DNA from: Mycobacterium intracellulare ATCC 13950
Lineage (GTDB): Bacteria > Actinomycetota > Actinomycetes > Mycobacteriales > Mycobacteriaceae
Length of the DNA stretch: 64,000 bases
Direction: 5' to 3'
Assembly: GCF_000277125.1 (NCBI RefSeq)
Contig: NC_016946.1
Coordinates: 4,154,001-4,218,000 of the forward strand
This document shows positions 17,000-25,225 of the stretch, in pieces. Both the position numbers and the translations under genes were made by a program. How positions within the stretch are numbered: the stretch's first letter is position 1; each line of letters starts with the position of its first letter. Below the pieces are notes generated by a model that made no database searches, was not told the origin of the DNA, and worked only from the letters and a program-made list of their open reading frames with translations.

Positions 17000-18280
17000 T
17001 CATCTCACAACCCGTATCGGCACCGATGTGGGTCCGGACAGCGACGGGGTGGTAGTCCACGTGACGGGTCCGGCCAGTTCCATCCGCTCGATTTCGTCGA
17101 GGATCTGATTCAGTACCACACGCACTTCCAGGCGGGCCAGGTGCGCGCCCATACAGAAGTGCGCGCCGTGGCCAAAGGTCACGTGGCCAACACCGCCACG
17201 ATCGATGTCGAAGTCCTCGGGTTGGTCGAAACGGTCGGGGTCATGGTTGGCGCCGGCATAGAACAGCACCACGCGCGAGCGTTCGGGGATGGTGATATCG
17301 CCGACCGTGTAGGGCGCCAGGGTGGTTCTCCCGACCCACTGCACCGGGCAGCCCCACCGCAGCGCTTCCTCGGTCGCCGCACCAATAAGGTCCCGGTTCT
17401 CGCGTAACCGGTCGTAGAGATCTGGGTCGCGGGCCAAGCGCATCAGCAAGATCCCGAGCAGGTTGGTAGTGGTCTCGCTGCCGGCCACCAACAGGATTAA
17501 TGCCGTGCTCAACGCTTCCAGCATCGACATGTCACCCTCGTCGAGGGCGATGCGTACCCGCCCGAATACATCCTCGGTGCGCATCCGGGTGCGCCGGTCG
17601 AGTTCGTCGTGAATCAGCGCACGCATCGCCAGCATCCCCGGTAGTGCCCGGCCGACCGAGGTAGTCACCTCGGACAACGAGCTCACTGCGAACACAGACC
17701 GGAAATCCTCGGAATACCTTTGGAATTCACTGCGCCGGGTCTCATCGACACCTAAGATCAGCGCGATCGCGGCCACTGGCAGCGGCACCGCCAACGCAGG
17801 AACCACATCGACTGTCTCGCGGCCCAACAGCGCCTCGACTCCGGGCTGAGTAATCTCCCCCAAGGTGTCCTCGAGTTGGCGCACTGCGCCCGGGGTGAAT
17901 GACGGTGCGGTGATCCTCCGCAACCGGCTGTGATCGGGTTCGTCGGTGCTCACCACACCGGGCATGGGCATCGACCGCAACAAGATGCCCGAGGCCGACG
18001 ACAGCGTGTCGTGGGCGCGCGCAGCAGCGACAATGTCGTCATAGCGTGAAAGCATCCACACGTTCAACCGTTCGTTTACCGCCACCCGCTGCGCGCGCAG
18101 CCGGCCCAGCTGAGCCCACGGGTCGGCAATGGCGTCGGGGTGGGTGGGATCGAAGTCGGTCCGTGGCACCTGCGCACCGGCGTGACGCACCTTGGCGCGC
18201 CGCAGATCTCGCAGCACGCCGCGTCCGATCATGGACCCCGAATCACGCACCGTGCCCGCGACAGCACGCAATGAACTCAT
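17000..18280 (-). CDS. Cytochrome P450
   Basis: A 426-residue soluble bacterial P450. Visible motifs: the I-helix oxygen-activation AGSETTTN, the K-helix ExxR in EEALRW, and the heme loop FGHGAHFCMG with Cys376 as thiolate ligand. It would hydroxylate a hydrophobic substrate, using ferredoxin and ferredoxin reductase partners that are not adjacent. Its ATG overlaps the stop codon of the flavin monooxygenase (ATGA), so the two are translated together. The CYP family cannot be assigned without a search. Confidence 0.95.
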   Translation of the reverse strand: MSSLRAVAGTVRDSGSMIGRGVLRDLRRAKVRHAGAQVPRTDFDPTHPDAIADPWAQLGRLRAQRVAVNERLNVWMLSRYDDIVAAARAHDTLSSASGILLRSMPMPGVVSTDEPDHSRLRRITAPSFTPGAVRQLEDTLGEITQPGVEALLGRETVDVVPALAVPLPVAAIALILGVDETRRSEFQRYSEDFRSVFAVSSLSEVTTSVGRALPGMLAMRALIHDELDRRTRMRTEDVFGRVRIALDEGDMSMLEALSTALILLVAGSETTTNLLGILLMRLARDPDLYDRLRENRDLIGAATEEALRWGCPVQWVGRTTLAPYTVGDITIPERSRVVLFYAGANHDPDRFDQPEDFDIDRGGVGHVTFGHGAHFCMGAHLARLEVRVVLNQILDEIERMELAGPVTWTTTPSLSGPTSVPIRVVR

Positions 18281-19860
18281 GAGGACCGCGCCCGCATCAT
18301 TGCGACGTCGCGCTGAGCCCCGGAGGGGCGGGAAGTGAATCGGTAGTCACCATGCGGGGATCGGCGGGCCAGCCGCCGTGCCCCGACGATCGTTTGGGGC
18401 CGGTGATAAACCGTATCGCCTTGGGAATTGACGAAATAGGTGTTAATGCCTTCGTTGCAGCGAGTGAAATAAAGGTGCGCAGTCCTTCCGGTGGTTTGCA
18501 TCCGCGAGTGGTAGGCCTCGAACGCCTCCGGTGTCACCGCGACCACGACATCGGCGCCCGCGCGGCGGGTCTCGTCAATGACACGCACCGCGTGCTCGGC
18601 CATCATCTCCACGAAGTCGGTCCAGCCGACACCGACGAATCCCAACGGCCCGACGATCTCCCACCGATTGGGCAGTCGGGGGTGCGCGGTGCCGGCGTAA
18701 CTGCGCAATCCGCGCACTCGGTAGTCCTCGGCCAGGTCGAAACCGTCAGTGCCCAGGATCGTGTCCGGCCGGTACGTTTCGGGATCGGTCCACAGCTCGT
18801 AGCCGGTGGCCGTGACGATCAGATCAGTCTGATGCTCGACGCCGTCGACGGTTCGGACTCCGTTGCGGGTGACCCGATCTATAGGGGTGGTGATCAGGTG
18901 GGTTGTGGGCTCGTTGAACGCCGGCAGGTAGCTGCTGGAGATGATGGGCCGCTTGGCTAGAATGCCGTGGCGGGGAAGCAGTTTGCGCCGGGTTGACTTG
19001 TCGTGGACGACCGCGCGCAACAGGGCGCGAAACCACAGCCGCGACCACGCGTCGTAGCTGCGCATCAGCACAACCAGCGCGGTGTCGGGCAGCCGCGACA
19101 TCACATGCACGACCGGCACGAGCATGAACAGGTCGAACGCCAGCCGCCCGGCATGGTGGATCACCGCCATGAGACCGGGCAATCCCAACACTGCGCGCAG
19201 GCGCGGGGTGATCTCGACGTCGGGTTTGGGCAGGATCCAGTTCGGGGTGCGCTGGTATACATCGAGCTGGGTGACCTTGCCCGACAGCGCCGAGACGATC
19301 TGGGCGCCGCTGGATCCGGTGCCGATCACGGCGACCTTCTTGTCGGTGATGTCGTAGTCGTCGTCCCACGCGTTGGGCCGCAGCACGGTCCCACCGAACT
19401 CGGCGATGCCATCGATGCCGGTGCTGGCCTTGGCGTTGACGTAGCCTCCCACCGAACTGATCACGAACCGTGCCGTGACCTCCGTGCCGTCGCGGATCGC
19501 CAGCCGCCACCGCCCGGCGTCGTCGTCCCACAGCTGACGCATGACCTCGCTGTCCGGCCGAAGAAACGGGTAGAGGCCACAGCCGCGGGCGGTGTCGGTC
19601 AGATACCGGTAAATCTCGGGGCCCGGCGCGAACAGGCGACTCCAACGGCGGTTACGCGCAAAGGACAACTCATACCAAAAGATCGGAATATCGACGGCCA
19701 GGCCGGGATAGTGGTTGTCGCGCCAGGTACCGCCGAAATCGCCGCCGCGTTCCAGAATCACCAAATCGTTGATGCCGCGCCGGCGCAGCTGGTGGGCCGC
19801 CGCGATTCCCCCGGGACCCGCGCCGATGATCGCGACCTCGACGTCTAAACGTTGACTCAT
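18277..19860 (-). CDS. Flavin-containing monooxygenase with degenerate BVMO fingerprint
   Basis: A 527-residue class B flavoprotein monooxygenase. The FAD fold is GAGPGG (13-18), followed by GGTWRDNHYPG, and the NADPH fold is VIGTGSSGAQ (178-187). The Baeyer-Villiger fingerprint FxGxxxHxxxW is present as F155, G157 and W165, but Arg161 replaces the His. This change may alter NADPH handling or reaction type. GAAGGA lies seven bases before the ATG; a longer open frame upstream only shadows the membrane-protein gene. It is coupled by ATGA overlaps to both neighbours. It oxygenates a ketone or other lipophilic compound. Confidence 0.9.
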   Translation of the reverse strand: MSQRLDVEVAIIGAGPGGIAAAHQLRRRGINDLVILERGGDFGGTWRDNHYPGLAVDIPIFWYELSFARNRRWSRLFAPGPEIYRYLTDTARGCGLYPFLRPDSEVMRQLWDDDAGRWRLAIRDGTEVTARFVISSVGGYVNAKASTGIDGIAEFGGTVLRPNAWDDDYDITDKKVAVIGTGSSGAQIVSALSGKVTQLDVYQRTPNWILPKPDVEITPRLRAVLGLPGLMAVIHHAGRLAFDLFMLVPVVHVMSRLPDTALVVLMRSYDAWSRLWFRALLRAVVHDKSTRRKLLPRHGILAKRPIISSSYLPAFNEPTTHLITTPIDRVTRNGVRTVDGVEHQTDLIVTATGYELWTDPETYRPDTILGTDGFDLAEDYRVRGLRSYAGTAHPRLPNRWEIVGPLGFVGVGWTDFVEMMAEHAVRVIDETRRAGADVVVAVTPEAFEAYHSRMQTTGRTAHLYFTRCNEGINTYFVNSQGDTVYHRPQTIVGARRLARRSPHGDYRFTSRPSGAQRDVAMMRARSS

Positions 19861-21002
19861 GGCACTGTCCTTCTGTTGAGCACCTCGCCGCGCTGATCCG
19901 CAGGGGGGGTGGCCCTCGGTCGCAGCCTGAACATGGCGGTCACCAGCAGCGCGGCCATCACGAAACACACTGCGGCATAAGGAAGAACGCCGGTCGCGGT
20001 ACCCGAGGCGGTGACGCGCCCCACCGCAGCGAAGTAGTCGCGCAGTCCACTGACCCAGCTGATCGCCATGACAGCCAGAAACGCCGCGCCGAACACCATG
20101 GCATAGGTGGTGTCGCAGGTGGTCCCCTCGCGGCGCGCCCACGGCCACGCGCGGACGACGGTGAACCCGCCGACGACCCCCACCGCCGCGGTCGCCAGCA
20201 AGTAGACCACCGCTTCGGCCAGGGGAGCATTCCCAAGCAGCCAGGCGGGAATACCGAGCACACCGAGTGCCACAGTCGTCAGCACGCCGACCGCGACGGC
20301 GCGGGCCGCCAGCGTCCCGACTCCGAGTTGCTTGCCTTCGGCGACCGGCTCGACTACCCACCGCTGGACGAGGAACGCGACCACGATCGGGGCCAGCGCA
20401 GAGAACAATGCGATGCTGGTCAGCGGCACCACGCCCAATGACGGTGCGGTGGAGCGGTTTTCGGAATTCCATACCCACCACTTGAGTTGCGGGCCGATGT
20501 GGTCGAACACCTCATAGAAACAGCTGTGCACGAAGCCGACGCACACCGCGCCGATCAATGCACCGTGGCGAGCGAAGATGCCGAGGCTCCGCACGATGTC
20601 GTAGGCGAGGGTGAGCAGGGCCGGGTAAAGAGCGATGATGTAGAGCGGCAGCCGGTCGAACATCAAATCGACGGTGAAAACGTTGTGCACGAACACGATT
20701 CCCAGTTGGTTCTCCAAGCCGAACACGCGCGGGAAATAGATCGGCGGTTCGATCACCAGCAGGTAGATGATGCCGCTGAACCAGAGCACCAGCCGGGTTG
20801 GATCCCCCTGCGTGCGTTGCACTTTGATGGCGACGATCAACGATGCGATGGCGCCGGCGGTGATGGTGCATTCCAGCAGCGGCAGCGTCCAGTTCGCCAG
20901 TTCGACAGGATTGCGAAGATGGATCATTGGCGGTGAGTTGGCGCAGGAAAAGCCAAGTTTGCCGGCCAGCCGTGCTACCTCGGGAATACAGATCTCAGAC
21001 AT
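19857..21002 (-). CDS. Polytopic membrane protein of unknown function
   Basis: A 381-residue protein with about nine hydrophobic helices, evenly spaced from residue 40 to 360. The loops carry many His, Trp and Tyr residues (FVHSCFYEVFDHIGP, WWVWNSENRS). I do not recognise a named family; homologues seem to travel with P450 and monooxygenase genes in mycobacteria. It overlaps the monooxygenase gene by ATGA and follows the PF10118 gene by 46 bp. It may be a transporter for the pathway's substrate or a membrane-bound enzyme component. Confidence 0.8.
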   Translation of the reverse strand: MSEICIPEVARLAGKLGFSCANSPPMIHLRNPVELANWTLPLLECTITAGAIASLIVAIKVQRTQGDPTRLVLWFSGIIYLLVIEPPIYFPRVFGLENQLGIVFVHNVFTVDLMFDRLPLYIIALYPALLTLAYDIVRSLGIFARHGALIGAVCVGFVHSCFYEVFDHIGPQLKWWVWNSENRSTAPSLGVVPLTSIALFSALAPIVVAFLVQRWVVEPVAEGKQLGVGTLAARAVAVGVLTTVALGVLGIPAWLLGNAPLAEAVVYLLATAAVGVVGGFTVVRAWPWARREGTTCDTTYAMVFGAAFLAVMAISWVSGLRDYFAAVGRVTASGTATGVLPYAAVCFVMAALLVTAMFRLRPRATPPADQRGEVLNRRTVP

Positions 21003-21048
21003 TGTGATCGGGCCCTAATCGGGCGGGCAAGCGAGGCGGAACCGGCAT

Positions 21049-21963
21049 CTACTGCGCTCCGGCCGTTGCGGTGTACCAGTGTGCGATGTCGGCGCCGACC
21101 TCGTAGCGGTGAAACCAGCGGTCGGCGAACAGTGGGAGCGGTTGATGTGTCGGGTTGTGCCACGGGGATTGCGACTCGAGGATGCGTAGCAGGGCGACGC
21201 CCTTCTGCCGAGTCGACAGGTGTCCGAGCGCAGGTGGTGCGGGGCGGGGCCGGCGCCGGGCGGACAATGACATGGCGGGCAGCGCCCGGCGCGCGTCGAT
21301 GATGCGGTCGGCCTCAGGCACGTGGGTGTTGAATCCGTCCACGACGATCATGAAGGCCTCATTCATGTGCCTGAGGATGGCGGGCAAGGCCCGTACCCTC
21401 CGTGTACGGCTGCGGATGAGCGAGTCGTAGACCACCAGCGCGGAGCTGCGGTGTTCGACTTCTTCGACGAAGTGCCACAGAAACAGTGATGCCACCCGCT
21501 CGTCACCGGGCGCGAACAGGGTGGCCTCATTGTCCAGCAGGAGTTTGAAATACGGGGTGAACGTCGCTTCCAGGTTGGCGGTGTAGGCGAGCCGGAAATC
21601 CAGCGGCGCGCTATCGGTGAGCCGATCGAAGCACCGGACCGTGTCAGCCAGGGTTTGTTCCAGGCCTGGATGGCGGCGGGCCAGCGCGTGCACGTGTTGA
21701 CGGTGTGCGTTGGCGTGCTGGGCTTCTTGGCGTAGGAACGCCTCGGCCTCCGATTTCGCCTCAGCATCGGTGATCAGGGGGATTGCTTCGCGCGTCGCAG
21801 TCACGATGAGTTTCTCGAAGGCGATCGCGATGATTGAGACCGCGTTGGTGAACACCGAGAACGTTGGATTGCGTGGATTCCAGATGAAGGGGATCTCGCC
21901 ATCGAAATCAAAGCGCACCTTGCGGATTTCGAGTGAGGTGATGTCGCGCCTCCTGTCAGCCAT
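21049..21963 (-). CDS. PF10118 metal-dependent hydrolase-like (ferritin-like diiron) protein
   Basis: A 304-residue protein of the Metal_hydrol (PF10118) family. Two helix motifs give a likely diiron site: E80-A-Q-H83 (RQEAQHANAH) and E168-V-E-H171 (VEEVEHRSSA). The ExxH pairs resemble ferritin-like oxygenases more than a hydrolase active site, and the family's reaction is not well known. The start at 21963 is chosen by homology of the N-terminus; a GTG at 22002 is possible. It is the first gene of the leftward operon and lies next to the paired 26-bp operators. A paralogue is at 26167-27084. Confidence 0.82.
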   Translation of the reverse strand: MADRRRDITSLEIRKVRFDFDGEIPFIWNPRNPTFSVFTNAVSIIAIAFEKLIVTATREAIPLITDAEAKSEAEAFLRQEAQHANAHRQHVHALARRHPGLEQTLADTVRCFDRLTDSAPLDFRLAYTANLEATFTPYFKLLLDNEATLFAPGDERVASLFLWHFVEEVEHRSSALVVYDSLIRSRTRRVRALPAILRHMNEAFMIVVDGFNTHVPEADRIIDARRALPAMSLSARRRPRPAPPALGHLSTRQKGVALLRILESQSPWHNPTHQPLPLFADRWFHRYEVGADIAHWYTATAGAQ

Positions 21964-22068
21964 TGGTCGACGTGGCGGTGCCTCGAATTTGCGCCACGCC
22001 ACAGGGCGCGGGCATCACGGGCGATTCCGGTCTGCCGGCCTCAGTACGAGAACGAGCCTAACGATCGG

Positions 22069-22094
22069 CTGGACACAAAGTCAATACTGTCCAG
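22069..22094. promoter_or_regulatory. Operator copy 1: CTGGACA-N12-TGTCCAG
   Basis: A perfect inverted repeat with 7-bp arms, CTGGACA (22069-22075) and TGTCCAG (22088-22094). It sits in the 254-bp gap between the divergent PF10118 gene and the zinc alcohol dehydrogenase gene. Size and symmetry suit a TetR-family dimer; a TetR gene follows the dehydrogenase. Confidence 0.65.
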
Positions 22095-22127
22095 TCAATG
22101 CCGATGCGAATAACTCGGCATACCTGG

Positions 22128-22153
22128 CTGGACACTTTATTAATTGCGTCTAG
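22128..22153. promoter_or_regulatory. Operator copy 2: CTGGACA-N12-CGTCTAG
   Basis: A second element with the same 26-bp architecture. The left arm CTGGACA is identical to copy 1; the right arm CGTCTAG matches TGTCCAG at five of seven bases. The two copies start 59 bp apart, so each could serve one of the divergent promoters. Confidence 0.55.
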
Positions 22154-22217
22154 TCTCTCAAGTAGTATTTGGCCGAGCCGGGAACTTAGTGCGAACGACG
22201 TGAACCAGGAGGTTGGT

Positions 22218-23249
22218 GTGCGTGCGGTGATCATGGACAGCAAGGGGACGGTGCACGTTGCCGACCGCCCCAATCCGACATTGCCTGGCCCGCAAGGTGT
22301 GATCGTCGCCGTGGAGACCACCGGGATCTGCGGATCGGACCTGCACTTCTACGATGGTGATCTGCCATCGATCGACGGCTTGAGCATCGGGCATGAAGCC
22401 GTCGGCGTCGTCGTGGAGGTTGGTGACGCGGTCCGCCGCGTCAGCGTGGGCGATCGGGTAGTGGTCTCCTGCATCACCGGTTGCGGGCACTGCCACGGCT
22501 GCGCCGTGGGCGACCCCGCCACCTGCGATACGGGCGCGTCGCTGTTCGGCTTCGGCGGTGAACTCGCCGGTGCCCAGGCCGAGCTGCTCGCGGTGCCCGT
22601 CGCTGATGCCACGCTGCTGCCCGTCCCTGCAAGCATCAGCGACGAGGCGGCGGTGTTGCTGGCCGATAATCTGGCCACCGCGTGGACGGCGGCGCGACGG
22701 GGTGACGTCGGCGCGGGGGCTACGGTATTAGTGCTGGGATTAGGCGCGGTCGGTCAATGCGCGGTGCGGTGCGCGCTGCAGTTAGGTGCCGCAACAGTAT
22801 TGGCCTACGACCCGGTTGAGGGCAGGCGAGCCAGGGCGGCATCGTGCGGGGCGACGGCGATCGGCGGTCCCGACGTCGCGGCCGCTGTTGCGGAGGCAAC
22901 CCGGGGCCGCGGTGTCGATGCGGTGATCGACGCCGTCGCCACCGACGCGTCCCTGGACTCTGCCGTCGGTGCGGTGCGAGCCGGTGGCACCATCTCGGTC
23001 GTCGGCATCCACGACGCACAGCCCTACCCGTTCCCGATGTTGCAGGCGGTCTACAAGTCGATCACTTTGCGGACGTCGATGGCGGCGGTGCAAAGCGCGT
23101 GGCGCGAATTGCTGCCGTTGATCATGGCTGGGCGTCTAGACACCTCGGGCATCATCACCCAACGCCATCACCTTGAGGACGCACCGCAGGCCTACGAGCT
23201 GGTCGCCGCGCGCAGCCCCGAATGCACCAAAGTGCTGCTTATCCCGTGA
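22218..23249 (+). CDS. Zinc-binding alcohol dehydrogenase
   Basis: A 343-residue medium-chain zinc dehydrogenase. The catalytic zinc residues are in GICGSDLHFYDG and GHEAVG, the structural zinc Cys cluster in CITGCGHCHGC followed by C, and the NAD fold is VLGLGAVGQCAVRCA. The GTG start has a perfect AGGAGG five bases upstream; the frame is open further upstream but passes through the operators. It is divergent from the P450/monooxygenase operon and shares its control region, so it likely oxidises an alcohol in the same pathway. Confidence 0.92.
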   Translation: MRAVIMDSKGTVHVADRPNPTLPGPQGVIVAVETTGICGSDLHFYDGDLPSIDGLSIGHEAVGVVVEVGDAVRRVSVGDRVVVSCITGCGHCHGCAVGDPATCDTGASLFGFGGELAGAQAELLAVPVADATLLPVPASISDEAAVLLADNLATAWTAARRGDVGAGATVLVLGLGAVGQCAVRCALQLGAATVLAYDPVEGRRARAASCGATAIGGPDVAAAVAEATRGRGVDAVIDAVATDASLDSAVGAVRAGGTISVVGIHDAQPYPFPMLQAVYKSITLRTSMAAVQSAWRELLPLIMAGRLDTSGIITQRHHLEDAPQAYELVAARSPECTKVLLIP

Positions 23250-23368
23250 GCCACGTTTGACACCAGCGAACGAGCACCGAGAAAATTATCCGATGACTGC
23301 GCACTCATCCCTACATTCCCGTCCGTCGGCGATGCTGACGCCAATGAGTCCGGGGTAGGAGGGGCCCG

Positions 23369-23977
23369 GTGCGGACTCATGGGTGGGGCGGCGCCACGCC
23401 GGCCAGCGACGAAGAAGCCATCGACCGCATCCTCGATGCCGCCGACGATGCCATCGAGGCGCGCGGCGCCGATATGCGTATCGCCGACGTCGCCCGGGCG
23501 CTGGGGGTGTCGCGCCAAACCGTCTACAACTACTTCCCCGGTTCGGGCGCGCTGCGCGAAGCGGCGGCGACCCGCTCGGGCTTGCGGTTCCTCGAGCCCT
23601 TGGCCGAGCACCTGGCTGGCATCACCGATCCCATTGAGGCCCTGGTGGAAAGCCTGGCCTACACCCTGGAATGGCTACCCGAGGATCGCTCCATCCAGGT
23701 GATGCTCGCAACCGACTTCACCAAAGCCTCCACCCGGATCACGTCGGACGCATGTGTCCAGTTCGGCCACGCCATCCTCGCTGGCCTCGACGTCGACTGG
23801 GCAGACCTGGGACTGCGGGACGCAGACCTCGACGACCTAGTCGAATACATGCTCCGTATCCTGCAGTCCTTCACGATCGACCCAGGCCGCCCGCCCCGCC
23901 GCGGCGCAGCACTGCGCGACTACCTGCGCCGATGGGTGGCACCGGTCCTGTACGCCGAGATCACCGCACACCAGTAG
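23369..23977 (+). CDS. TetR family regulator
   Basis: A 202-residue repressor-like protein. The N-terminal TetR helix-turn-helix spans about 15-62 (IDRILDAADDAIEARGADMRIADVARALGVSRQTVYNYFPG), with an all-helical ligand-binding C-terminal domain. The GTG start follows AGGAGGGG. It lies 119 bp after the alcohol dehydrogenase in the same orientation. It is the obvious candidate to bind the paired 26-bp operators and control the divergent oxidative cluster; this is inference from position. Confidence 0.92.
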   Translation: MRTHGWGGATPASDEEAIDRILDAADDAIEARGADMRIADVARALGVSRQTVYNYFPGSGALREAAATRSGLRFLEPLAEHLAGITDPIEALVESLAYTLEWLPEDRSIQVMLATDFTKASTRITSDACVQFGHAILAGLDVDWADLGLRDADLDDLVEYMLRILQSFTIDPGRPPRRGAALRDYLRRWVAPVLYAEITAHQ

Positions 23978-23984
23978 CCCACGC

Positions 23985-23999
23985 GATCGGTTACCGATC
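23985..23999. other. 15-bp palindrome after the TetR gene
   Basis: GATCGGTTACCGATC is a perfect inverted repeat around a central T, 8 bp beyond the TetR stop and between convergent genes. It could form a short hairpin but has no T-run. It may be a weak terminator or a binding site. The rest of 23978-24140 shows nothing recognisable. Confidence 0.35.
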
Positions 24000-24140
24000 C
24001 CGTCAAGGGGCCGCGGGATGCATCGTCAGGAACCTGAGGGTCGAATGACAATGTATGCGTGTTGGTTTTGATGAGCGCGGCCCCGATTGCGCGGCGCCGA
24101 CTGGCGAAAACCGTTGCGACACCGATGCATTAGGAAGAGC

Positions 24141-25223
24141 TCAGGCGTCGATGACCACGCGCCCGTTTTTGGCCCGGGACACGCAGACCAGCATCTCGTC
24201 GTCGCCCTCGGCGGCGCTCCCCCGTCGATCAACCTGTCCGGCAAGGACTTTCACCTTGCAGGTGCCGCAGAAGCCCTGCTGGCAGGAGTAGGCCGTCGTC
24301 GAGTCGCGGTCGAGCATCACGTCCAGCGCCGACCGGTTGGACGGCACGGTGAGCACCCGCTGCGAACGCGCGAGTTCCAGTTCGAACGGGACGCCGTCGA
24401 TCACCGGCGGCGGTCCGAAACGTTCGTAGTGCAACGGCGCGTTCGCGTGTTCGTCGCGCGCGATGCGCACCGATTCGAGCAGCGCGGTCGGGCCACACAC
24501 GTAGACGGCGGTGGTTGGGCCGGCGTCGGCGAGCAGGTCCGCCGCGGTGGGGATCCGGCCGCGCTCGTCGTCGGCCCAGACTGTGACGCGGTCCGGCGCG
24601 ACCGCAACCACTTCGTCGAGCAGCGGCATGTAATCGCGGCTGCGCCCGGCATACACGGCGCGCCAATCGATTCCGTGCTGCTGCGCGGTCTGGATCATGG
24701 GCAGAATGGGCGTGACCCCGATGCCGCCGATCACGAACAACACCTCGTGCTCGTCGGTGACGAGATAAAACGCGTTGCGGGGGCCTTCGAACTCGATCGA
24801 GTCCCCTACGTGCAAGGTGTCGTGCATTTCGATCGAACCACCGCCGCCGTCGGGAATGCGGCGCACGGCGATGCGATAGTCGGTGCGCCGCCCGGGCGCA
24901 CCACACAGCGAGTACTGCCGGCGGCGTCCCGACGGGAGCCGGACGTCGATGTGCGCGCCGGGCGTCCAGGATGGCAGCAATCCGCCGTCCGGGTCGGCCA
25001 GCGTCAACGCAACCACATCGGGCGCCGGCTCCTCACGTTTGGTGATCACCGCGGTCGTGGTCCGCCGCACGGGCTGGACCCGTGAAGGCGTCCACCGCGA
25101 CGCCGACGCCATGCCGCCGAACAGCGTGCCGACGCCGTACAACGCGGTGTACATCCGGTCGCGTTTGCGTCGGCCGTAGAGGTCGGCCGGAATGCTGTCC
25201 CAAATAGCCCGTGTCACAGCCAT
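24141..25223 (-). CDS. Ferredoxin reductase with C-terminal 2Fe-2S domain
   Basis: A 360-residue oxidoreductase of the phthalate-dioxygenase-reductase layout. An FAD-binding barrel carries RQYSLCG (about 100-106), an NAD-binding domain has VIGGIGVTPILPM and YVCGPTALLESV, and a plant-type 2Fe-2S ferredoxin domain has Cys314, Cys319, Cys322 and Cys347. It passes electrons from NAD(P)H to an oxygenase; the co-transcribed PF10118 diiron-like protein is the natural candidate. The ATG follows the hydrolase stop by two bases (TGAGG before ATG), so the start and operon link are clear. It is the last gene of the FAAL operon. Confidence 0.9.
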   Translation of the reverse strand: MAVTRAIWDSIPADLYGRRKRDRMYTALYGVGTLFGGMASASRWTPSRVQPVRRTTTAVITKREEPAPDVVALTLADPDGGLLPSWTPGAHIDVRLPSGRRRQYSLCGAPGRRTDYRIAVRRIPDGGGGSIEMHDTLHVGDSIEFEGPRNAFYLVTDEHEVLFVIGGIGVTPILPMIQTAQQHGIDWRAVYAGRSRDYMPLLDEVVAVAPDRVTVWADDERGRIPTAADLLADAGPTTAVYVCGPTALLESVRIARDEHANAPLHYERFGPPPVIDGVPFELELARSQRVLTVPSNRSALDVMLDRDSTTAYSCQQGFCGTCKVKVLAGQVDRRGSAAEGDDEMLVCVSRAKNGRVVIDA

Positions 25224-25225
25224 CC

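Noticed and set aside
23985..23999. Classical intrinsic terminator after the TetR gene
   Set aside because: The palindrome has a one-base centre and no T-run. It is listed only as a palindrome of uncertain role.
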